From the NCBI RefSeq assembly GCF_040412425.1, contig NC_089792.1:22885699-22949698 (forward strand): a DNA stretch of 64,000 bases. The letters are read 5' to 3'. The notes under the pieces were generated by a model. That model ran no database searches and was not told the origin of the DNA. It was given only the letters and a program-made list of their open reading frames with translations. The position numbers and the translations under genes were made by a program. This DNA is from Macrobrachium rosenbergii (lineage: Eukaryota > Arthropoda > Malacostraca > Decapoda > Palaemonidae). Below are positions 54,098 through 64,000 of the stretch, one piece after another; position 1 is the stretch's first letter; each line of letters opens with the position of its first letter.

Positions 54098-54585
54098 TCA
54101 ATAGAATAACATATACCCACAGTATCAATTTTCCCTTACACCAACACCAGTACTGCTGGCCATGAAACAAAACTCAGACCTTATTTAACGACAGTTTGTC
54201 CAGAAGATCAATAAAATACTCTATACTTAAGTGCGTATGAGATCCACTGACAATGTGTAAACAGAAGACACTGAATTAGTATTCTTCGCACTTAAATAAG
54301 GATTTTTATAAGTGGGAGAAGTCACCTATTCACACAAATAGCTCAATAGCAGACTAAAAAACAAAAATAAATAAATAGAAGTAAAAAAATATTATCACCA
54401 ATTTGTTTCACAAATATAAATCAGTCTCTCTTTATACAAAACCCTATTTCAACACAACCCATTACTTTTTCTTTTGATTTTCACACCCATTACATTCCCT
54501 CTTCTTTTCCCTTATTGTACTTAAAAAAACAACTACCACAACCTTATTGCATTCTAACCCCGTCTCTAAGGACCTTTGAGGAGTC
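54098..54585. other. non-coding spacer
   Basis: AT-rich; no gene recognised. A local inverted pair involving 'acttaag' and 'cttaaat' is weak. Confidence 0.4.
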
Positions 54586-55770
54586 TGTCATGGCTAAACT
54601 CAGTGAACAAGCTCTCCTTGGAAAAGGGGAACCCTGGAAGCAAAGGACCTGAGAGTTTCTTTTTCCTAAACCAAAGAAGGTTTGCTGTGATTTGGAGCCA
54701 TATAAATCTCCAGTCACCCCTAAAGGGTTTTCTCAAAAACAGAAGGGACAACAGTAGCAAAAGCATTCCTTTGGAAGCATTCAAAGATGCTATTACCAGG
54801 GAAAAGGAAAAGCAACTCCTGTAATCCCTATCAAAGGTTAAGGAAGAGGTGGAGCCCAATAGGAGTTGTATGGTTGTTGGTCGGCTTCTATAGCATCATA
54901 TGCAATGAAAGTCCTTCCTTTGGGGACACAGTATTATCTTCAATAGGCTAGGTGGAAATGGTCTCATTCTCCCCCCTTTAAAGAGGTAAAACCAGACCCC
55001 CTCTTTTGAAGAATACGTGCAGAAGGCCCTTTTAAAGGGAGCCATAGAGAAACGCGTATATTCGCTACCAAGCACATTTCTTCAGTGGCCCCAAGAAGGA
55101 TTCCTCCAAATAGAGGGTGATTGTTGACCTGTCAAAATTAAACAAACGCATTGTTTGCCACAAGTTTGAAATGACTACTGTTGCCCAGGTACGTTCAGTC
55201 ATTCCACAAGGGACCTGGACAGTTTCTATAGATCTGAAAGATGCATTCTGGCACTTCCTTATCGCTGTTCCCTTCGGTCCCTTCCTAGAGTTCCGGATAG
55301 GGAAGGAAACGTACAGATTCAGAGTCATGCCATTTTGGCTAAACATGGCCCCAAGAATTTTTACAAAATCAGCAGTGGTAGTTGTTTGAGAACTCAGGAA
55401 AGAAGGAATTCAATTGGTAGCCTACCTAAACAACTGGTTAATATGGGGCCCCAGCAGAAAAGAGGGCTTATGAAACCAAGAGTGGTAGTCAACAGACTCC
55501 AGCTGAAAGGTTTTCAAATAAATTGGAACAAATCCCACCTTACGCCCAGCAAACATTTTCACTGGCTGGGACTTTGCTGGGGTACCCTTCATGGCCAGTT
55601 TTCTCTTCCCACCAATACTCAAAACAGAATCAGAAAGGACCTGAAAAGGTTCATTGCACAGCCCAGCATTTGGAACATCAGTTGGAACGTATGATGGGCC
55701 CATTACAAATTTTGGCTATCGCATGCAAGAAAAAAAGATTAACGATCGGCTTCAGTTAATGAATCAAAAA
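54586..55770 (+). pseudogene. reverse transcriptase remnant, DIRS-like
   Basis: Frames together give VDLSKLNKRIVCHKFEMTT, then WTVSIDLKDAFWHFLIAVPF and YRFRVMPFWLNMAPRIFTK (55120-55375). They continue with IQLVAYLNNWLIWGPS and, in the next frame, LTPSKHFHWLGLCWGTLHGQ. DLKDA and PFGLN-type boxes are typical of RTs and the layout resembles the DIRS group, though the exact lineage is unsure. The YxDD box is YLNN, so both catalytic aspartates are replaced. A stop follows at 55389 and frame changes occur. It is a different lineage from the RT at 24483-25340. Confidence 0.75.
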
Positions 55771-55784
55771 GTTGGAAAGATACT

Positions 55785-56090
55785 CTGGCCTTTTAGCTCA
55801 TGGGCCCTTTGCTTCTCCTCATCTCTTTCCTTTTTCCTCCTGGGCGTCATTCTCTTTTCTTTCTCGTTCTTCCAGGCTTCTTTCTCCTCCTTCCTCGTTC
55901 TTCCCAGGCTTCTTTCTCTGCTCTTTCTCGGTCTTCCCTGGCTTCCTTTTCCTCTCTCTCCTTGTTGGCAGCTTCAGTCCTCTCCTGGACCCTATCCAGC
56001 AGGTCTTTTCCCGTCAGTCCTAACCCCCTTTCCAATGCCTGAGAACAGTTTGAAATCCTTGAAATCCTCGGCCTGCATGGTGCCAAAGTC
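55785..56090 (-). pseudogene. gag-like coiled-coil fragment
   Basis: Minus-strand frame with ALERGLGLTGKDLLDRVQER followed by a Glu/Arg/Lys-rich helix made of imperfect repeats. The GLTG...L...V.ER start resembles gypsy gag N-termini. The DNA is also a pyrimidine-rich degenerate repeat ('ttctcgttcttcccaggctt'), so part of the protein may be a repeat artefact. It lies head-on to the RT fragment upstream. Confidence 0.45.
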
Positions 56091-56149
56091 CTGGGGCTCT
56101 GTTTAGAAAAAAGGGCTCAACTTGGCTGTGGCTTTTGGCTTCAAGTGTT

Positions 56150-56975
56150 GTTCCGTAGAATGTAGGGTTTGTTTGTGAGAAACAACTTATGTCTTGTTCC
56201 TTAGTTCTCAGGCTTTGTTTTTGATGAACGATGTAGGTCTTGTGCTGTAGAACTTAGCCTTTGTTTGTGATGAACTATTTAGGGTTCCGTAGAACTAAGG
56301 GTGTGTTCATGATGAACGATTCAAGTTTGTTTGGTAGAACTCAAGGGGTTGTTTGTGATGAACAATTGGATTTCCATTCCAGAGAACTCAAGGCTTTGTT
56401 TGTGATGAATGATTCAATTTTGTTCCGTAGGACTGAAGGTTTTGTTCGTGATGAACAATTCCATTTTTTTCTGTAGAACTCAAGGGTTTGTTCATGATGA
56501 ATGGTTCAATTTTGTGTGGAAGAACTCAAGGTTTTGTTCATGATGAATGGTTCAGTTCTGTTCCCTAAACTCAAGGGTTTTGTTCGTGGTGAACGATTCA
56601 ATTTGGTTCTGGAGAACTCAAAGTTTTATTCGTGGTGAACGATTTTAGGGTGTGTTCCAGAGAACTCAAGATTTTGTTTGTGATGAACAATTTTATTTTG
56701 TTCCAGAGAACTCAAGGTTTTTGTTTGTGATGAATGGTTCAGTTTTTTGTTCCATAGAATTCAAGGTTTTGTTCGTGATGAACAATTTTTGTTCGTGATG
56801 AATGATTTTCTTTTTGTTCCGGAGAACTCAAGGCTTGTGCATAATGATTGATTTATATTTGGTCCGGAGAACTCGGGGTTTGTTCGTGATGAACGATTCA
56901 ACTTTTGTAGAACTCAAGGTTTTGTTTGTGGTGAACGATTCAGTTTTGTACCGTAGAACTCAGGGTTTGTTGGAT
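56150..56975 (+). repeat. ~46-bp minisatellite
   Basis: About 17 degenerate units built on 'gaactcaaggttttgttcgt' followed by 'gatgaacgattca' and 'attttgttccg'. Each unit carries an inner palindrome-like 'gttcgtgatgaac'. ORFs in it show the same repeated peptide (for example RTQGL, MND) but have no start context or flanking exons. Confidence 0.92.
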
Positions 56976-58369
56976 AATGCACAGTGTAGTTAAAAAAATT
57001 AAAAATTAATAATGTAAGCCTTACAAGAGGGTTTGGTTTGGTGAGAAATGCTTTGGAACTGGTGTGGAGAAATGGAAGGCTTATGCAGGCATTTAGTTAC
57101 ATGAGATTTCCCTTTAGATAAACGGGGAGCATGTAGCTTCCAAGGATACACAATTACATGCGTGAATGAGACAATTTAGCTGGCTTCTCAGCTAAGTATA
57201 AATGCATCAAATGTGATGAGGAATAGTGTGTTTGAGACACGGAATATTTAATGCAGTAGAATATGACAAGTACAAAATCTTGAATCTACCATGCACGAGG
57301 CAAAGTTATATTTGCTTAGATCACATACCCAAAAGAAATTAATTTTACTCTATATGGACCTGACTAGCACATGATCACAAGGGTCGTGTGTTTACTTTAC
57401 TTGTTGCATGAGTGTTTTGACAGGCAAGGGTTTTGTTAAGGCAGTGACCGAGAAACGTGTTTCATCACCCAACCATCTGGGCTGAGTCCCACGCCTAAAA
57501 GATGTGGGACAGAGACGAACAATTTTGAAATTCGCTCTCCCGCCGCCTACTGCTTGCGTTTTTTTATTTATGAATGAAAGATTCGCTGGTTCTCACGGAC
57601 TTATGACTTGTACTAAAGGGAAATGAAATTTACACGTGTGCTTCACTTGCGCTCATGGTATTAATGATCACAGAGAACAATTCATTCATGTGAAAAATTT
57701 CTGGGCTCACGTGGCCCTGAATGAAATGAGTTACAGGAATGCTAAATTTTCTCAAAGGACGATTTTGGGAATTTTGGAAATGTTACTATCGCAGGCTAAC
57801 ATGTGATAGTAACAAAAGCTTCTGTTTTGGGTGATTAACACTCTCTTCTCTGTGAGCTATTCGTGGAGCGATAGCAACAAAAGCGTCTGTTTCAGGTGAC
57901 TAACACTCTCTTCTCTGCAAGCTATTCGTGGAGCATGCACGTCTTGTAACTGATCCCTAACAGCCTCTACAGTAACGATTATGGTAGCACCTAACATGTA
58001 AGATAAAATAACATTGTATTTATGCTGTGGAAACCTGTTCACTTGTGCTTGTAATACAGGGTTTATGCTAAAAATGTTCATTTCTTTGTCTTGTATCCAG
58101 CTTTAGCAAAGTATGTAGCTGATAGCTGCAAGCGTTGCGGGCTTGCAATGATTCTGCACCTTGCAGGCTACAAGAATTCAAGCAAGGGTTGCCTATATAG
58201 GTTTTCACTCAGGTAAAAATACATGAACGAAATCTAAGCTGAAGGCTTTTTACTTCAGCAGGGAAAGTTGCAGATAAACACTTTACTTGAAATAGCCTAC
58301 CGAACTTGTGGCCTACCAAACTAAGTGTCAGGTACAAGAGAAAAGGGGTTGCCTTTTTTGTTTTTAGTT
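56976..58369. other. non-coding spacer with one tandem duplication
   Basis: A 67-bp duplication at 57806-57935 ('gattaacactctcttctctg' / 'gactaacactctcttctctg'). No gene recognised. Confidence 0.55.
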
Positions 58370-58616
58370 TACAGTAAACCCCCAGTATTTGCGGGGGATA
58401 GGTACCATGACCCCCGGCGAATAGCTAAAATCCGCGAATACTTGACACCCCCCAAAAAATGCTTATAATTGCATATTTAAACAGGTCAGACACCAAACTA
58501 CCCGTAAAAACGTTTATAACTGCTATTTAATGGTTCAGACACCAAATTTATACCGTAAACTATCATTCTACACCAAATACTGTATACCTTAAACTATCAT
58601 CCTAAAAGATTTTAAT

Positions 58617-60345
58617 GTAGGGTAAATGATCAGGGTTGAGACACATGGGTGGCAGAATTTTCACTTTTCACTCGATATTTGATTGGAGAAATAACCAAAA
58701 AATTAATACTTTAAGAAAATCTTTCAAAAGATTGAAGCATCATTAACAAATGAGCTACAGGAAACTGCCATACAAACTAAAATAAGCATGTGAAGTCTTT
58801 GTAAGATAGGTGTTGAAGGCAATTTTGAATCCAAAATGGCATCCCCCCAAATACTCAGACAAAATTGATTGGCGATTGGACACTTCCTTCCCAGTGCTCA
58901 TTTAACGGTGTACAGACACTAATTGCGTATATATGTAATGTTTATAGATATTACTCAAGATTTTAGTTGTAATCAGCACGATAAAACAACATTTTGTTGA
59001 CTATACTAGTGAAAATATGAGACGTGGAATTCCCGTCTGTCATTTGGTTGAACTGAAATGCATTTTTACCTTTAATCCATGGTTTTATCCTTACTGACAT
59101 CACAAATAAAGCTCCACAGCACTTATTTGATTGTAATTATGCACATTCTGTTCTTAATTCACTCAAAATACCACTTAAAATATGTGAGAATGTTTGTTTA
59201 CAGTACTTCACTTCATCAAAGTAGTGAAACTGTGGCGGGAACAATTTTCCAGCCTTTTGAACATCTGGCTGCCACAAATATCCGAGAGCCGTCGATGCAT
59301 CAGTGAACTGTTTACGATAAAAATATAGTATTTTGTTGTTATGAATTTTCATTTATTTAAGTCCATATTACTATGTACAGGCAGTCCCGGTTTACAACGG
59401 TTCCGCCACTTCTGACGTTCGAGGTTCTGACGCTTTTCAAATATATTCATCAGAAATTATTTCCTGGCTTACGACGCATGTTCGGGGTTACGACGTTGAC
59501 GCCGATCCGACGGAAGAAATATGGCCCCAAAACGGCAGAATAATCATAATTTGAAGGTTTTTGATGTAAAACTCAATAATAATGCAGTTTACATCGTTTT
59601 CAATGCACCCAGAGCATTAAAAGTAAGGTTTTAAATGATTTTTGACGATTTTCGACGATTTTCCGGCTTACGACGATTTTATTTGACAAGAACGGAACCC
59701 CCGTTAAACCGAGGACTGCCTGTATACTTCTGAGATATGTAATGTATGTACATATAGTGTTACCACTTTGGCAAATATGCAAGAAAGTTGAATGTGACAA
59801 TTTATCTAGAACTGGTACGAGAGTCAAGATGCCATGACGTCAAAATACAGGACTGAAATAAAGGTTTTAAAGCCAAATGTAATGTTCAAAGCAAAAGCGT
59901 TGATATTTGTCTCAGGAATCTGGTTTGCTCCAACAACAAATATTTTCAAATGAATTATAATGAACACGTAATACATTTACTCAATTTATAATCTTATTCT
60001 GGTGTTTAGCTACTTAGTTATTTAAATATCTAGTGCTCTGGTATCCCGAAAATTGGCTAGTTCCCCGTCCAATCTCCAAAGGCGCCAGCATTTACCAATG
60101 ATGTCAAGGAAATGGTCCCAGCATCTGCGGTACAAATATTTTGTAGATTTAACACAGGAAATGGGAAGTTTGTTTACACAAGTGAATCGGCCAGTTATCG
60201 AGATGGTGTCACTCATCCACTTTTAAAATGTTTTAAGTAAAAGTTTCAAGAGCGTCATGGCCGGTAAGTTAGCACCACGCACAGCTAAATCTTAACGAAC
60301 CTCTGTTTAATTGGAAATATGCCATTATTTCGTAATTTAGGAGAA
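58617..60345 (+). repeat. family-D repeat, copy 2
   Basis: Matches 19083-20665. It differs mainly by the 345-bp insert at 59378-59722. It may be the internal part of the enclosing element or an older insertion in it. Confidence 0.72.
59378..59722 (+). mobile_element. 345-bp Tigger-like MITE, nested
   Basis: Ends 'caggcagtcccggtttacaa' and the complement 'caggcagtcctcggtttaac', flanked by TA at 59376-59377 and 59723-59724. The family-D copy at 19083-20665 lacks it, giving an empty-site comparison. Confidence 0.87.
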
Positions 60346-60559
60346 AACTGTTACTTGATAGGAACATAGAGGTCTCAACGTGTTGTGTAGCGGGGGCACA
60401 AGTCTCAGTGATGCTGATGGGGGCGCGTTCAAATGCATTTTCTGGAAGTGTCCAAACAGTGGAGGAATGTCGCAGTGTCTCAAGCTGCAAGTGTTTACCC
60501 TAATTTTAAAGTCATATTACAACATTAACCTTAAAAATCTGTTGTACAGCTAAGTGTGA

Positions 60560-61075
60560 AAGCTAAACTCAAGTCCCCCTACATTCAGTTAGAATCATTT
60601 TCTCTCATAGAGTATTGAGGGTGTCCCATTTTCTTTTTACAGAACAGGGGAAACACTAGAATTCACACATTCAGTACTGTATATGCTTAAATGCATTAAA
60701 AATACATTTTATGATATTTTGCTGTTTTACTTTAACATTAATACTGTATCTGAAAATTATTAAATGATGTTTTTATCATAAAAAATTTATTTACTCATGA
60801 CAATAACATCAAAATACACTACATTTAATTAGAGCCATTCTCCCTCATAGAGTATTGAGGCTGTCCCATTTTCTTTTTACAGAGCAGGGGAAAACCTAGA
60901 ATACACAACTTCGGTACAGTAGAGTATGTACTTGAATACATATAAAATAAAATACAATTTAGGATATTATGTTGTGTTTAATATTAATATCTGAAAATTA
61001 GTAAATCATGTTTTTATCATAAAAAATGTGTTTAGTCATGAAAATAACATCAAAATACACTAATTAGCAAATATC
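60560..61075 (+). repeat. ~265-bp tandem duplication
   Basis: 'ctcatagagtattgaggg' with 'tgtcccattttctttttaca' and 'tttttatcataaaaaat' occur twice about 265 bp apart, with a number of substitutions. Confidence 0.85.
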
Positions 61076-61463
61076 TCTTGACGAAAAAGTCTACAAAATT
61101 GGCGAATTTTTGCGAATAATTTGGGGATAAATTCCACAGAAAAATCCTTGAATTGGTGAAGCTACGAATTGCAAGACCACAAATAGTGGGAGTTGACTGT
61201 ACTTACGGGGTCTATTTTGTTACAAATGCGGTATGGGAAAATAAGGCATAAAATTTTCAGTTTAAAGTGTGATGGTTGTTGTTTATAAGAATATTAAGTG
61301 TTAACCACTTTGCAGTATTGCTGATGTTGGGTGAGGAAGGGTAGGGATTTGCCCTTGCACACCCTAGATTTTTTTACTCACCATTATCCGGATTTCAGCA
61401 TTATCCGATGGGCTCCTGGCTCTATTAATTTGGATGATTGAGGGATTAGCCATTTCCTCTTAA

Positions 61464-62977
<1,514 letters not shown>

Positions 62978-63019
62978 CATCAATGAACGGAGCAGAGGAC
63001 ACACAGATATACAAGCTGA

Positions 63020-63070
63020 CTTTATTCCAACGTTTTGTAATTATCGGATTAATTACATCATCAGGGCTGT
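63020..63070 (-). ncRNA. decayed hammerhead-ribozyme-like motif
   Basis: On the minus strand the order is CTGATGA, then an 8-bp stem (TGTAATTA/TAATTACA) with loop ATCCGA, then AAAACG, then a GTC a few bases on. This is the hammerhead core order, except that the required G of GAAA is A. Penelope-like elements are known to carry such ribozymes in their ends. Stem I pairing is not clear, so this is a relic at best. Confidence 0.4.
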
Positions 63071-63359
63071 TAAAATATGAAAATAAAATTCTTTGTAAAA
63101 TCATAAAAGCTAGAAATAAAGGCTAAAGTTATTCATACAAAATTTTCCTACAAATGTACACAAACGTTAAAATTAGAAACAAAAGTTTTAAAAATCATTA
63201 CATTAAAATGAAGGTAACTGAATATACAGTAAACTAAAATTGAAAACCATCTGTGAAAGGGTTTACAGAACAAAAGATTAAGGACCGACCTAGAGGAGTG
63301 ACAGCTTTAAACTAAACATAAACATAAATAGAAAGAACACAAGTCAGGATAAATATTCA

Positions 63360-63772
63360 GAGGAGAGGAGGGCGTGTGAGTGTTTAGCATGGTGACAGGA
63401 CCAGGAACAAGTTGTTTGATGAAAAGTGATTCCAGGATAACAAGGTCTTGAGGGTTGGTGGTATGGCCTAAAATGTGGAAGTCTTTATTATGAATGTGTG
63501 TTTTACAAATTTTTGAGTGATTTCTGATGTTGGAATGTTCTGGGTTTGAAATTCTGCTACCTGTACGGAAGCTTTGCCCGCGATGAAATCGATTCGCACC
63601 TTAACAGTCTACTGGTGGATCCCACTTGTAGGTCCCTGTTTGACATTCCAGGGCAAGTATATTTATAAATGACACCAGATGACATATAAGGTGATAACCG
63701 ATCTTTAGTTTTAAAACTGAGTGAACCAATGGTGAACACCTTAGGGATTAAAGTGACATCAATGGCATACAA
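63360..63772 (-). pseudogene. Penelope GIY-YIG endonuclease remnant
   Basis: The minus-strand frame reads VIYKYTCPGMSNRDLQVGST followed by SRLLRCES. This matches the YxFxCPxC...YVGST start of Penelope GIY-YIG domains, although the Tyr before VGST is Gln here. A frame change near 63560 leads to SNPEHSNIRNHSKICKTHIH, KDFHILGHT and ILESLFIKQLVP, the distal part of the same domain, which nicks DNA during insertion. The frame change shows the copy is dead. C-termini of such proteins end shortly after this region, as here. Confidence 0.75.
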
Positions 63773-64000
63773 ATGATCCTGAATAATTTGAGTGAACTTT
63801 TTGTGGAACTTGGGGTCATGAATTAATAAATGGAAAGCTTGCGTAAAATTTCATTTTTGGACCAGTTAAAACTGCTGGTTTTGTAATGAAATGTTTGTTA
63901 AGTAATTTATGTAATTTCCTATACCCAGCTTTGCAGGAAACAGTTATTATTAAAAAGTCAATTAAAAGAAATTTCCTTATGAAAAGGCTCAGTTCCAGAC

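Larger units (their letters stand above)
58372..61199 (+). mobile_element. Tigger/pogo-like TA-flanked element with nested insert
   Basis: 2828 bp with ends 'cagtaaacccccagtatttg' and the complement of 'cagtcaactcccactatttg', flanked by TA at 58370-58371 and 61200-61201. Ends starting CAGT and TA duplication fit Tigger/pogo or related Tc1/mariner superfamily members. No transposase frame. Inside are family-D sequence (58617-60345), a 345-bp nested element and a tandem duplication (60560-61075). Confidence 0.75.
62985..64000 (-). mobile_element. Penelope-like element, 3' part
   Basis: Minus-strand element running off the window edge. It contains a GIY-YIG endonuclease remnant (63772-63360) and, at its low-coordinate end, a terminal region with a hammerhead-like sequence abutting an AT tract. 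Penelope-like elements pair an RT with a GIY-YIG nuclease; the RT would lie beyond 64000. Confidence 0.72.

Noticed and set aside
56261..56993. Repetitive protein encoded by the 46-bp array
   Set aside because: Unit length is not a multiple of three and frames drift among units, so no single repeated protein is maintained.

Overview
The window reads as nuclear DNA from an arthropod, most likely a decapod crustacean. No bacterial-style genes are present. It is packed with (AT)n, (GA)n and (TAA)n microsatellites, carries spliced exons with GT/AG borders, and is saturated with SINEs, MITEs, DIRS, Ty3/gypsy and Penelope-like debris typical of decapod genomes. The taxon is an inference from this repeat content. 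A run of exactly 500 N at 28611-29110 joins two contigs, so long-range order across it is uncertain.

Layout. (1) 1-8174 is the left arm of a large imperfect inverted repeat, and 33470-40920 is the right arm; about 25.3 kb lies between. Both arms carry the same MITEs, SINE remnants, 26-bp minisatellite and a 68-bp putative exon containing an ATG. They differ by arm-specific insertions, including a tRNA-derived SINE with a perfect 17-bp target duplication found only on the left. (2) 8175-16830 holds the one convincing host gene, a three-exon gene for a secreted 213-residue PAN/apple plus C-type-lectin-like protein (10440-16798). (3) 17000-28600 is repeats plus two decayed retroelements: a gypsy integrase on the minus strand (22405-23260) and a DIRS element with RT, RNase H and tyrosine recombinase on the plus strand (24480-27130). 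(4) 29111-33469 is AT-rich satellite and SINE remnants. (5) 40921-47900 ends with a ~3.9-kb element bounded by inverted termini that encloses a frameshifted gene for a CXC (TSO1-like) domain protein. (6) 48000-64000 is a mosaic: a 153-bp hairpin MITE, a gypsy gag remnant, a 1.4-kb piggyBac-like non-autonomous element with TTAA duplications, a second RT remnant whose catalytic aspartates are lost, a 46-bp minisatellite, nested TA-flanked Tigger/pogo-like elements, a ~1-kb inverted repeat pair, and a Penelope-like element with a GIY-YIG remnant and a decayed hammerhead-like motif.

Apart from the PAN/C-type-lectin gene and a few candidate exons, almost nothing here works together as host pathway genes. 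The biological interest is in how the repeats date the inverted duplication, in the CXC-protein element, and in structured repeat families whose hairpins persist in several copies.
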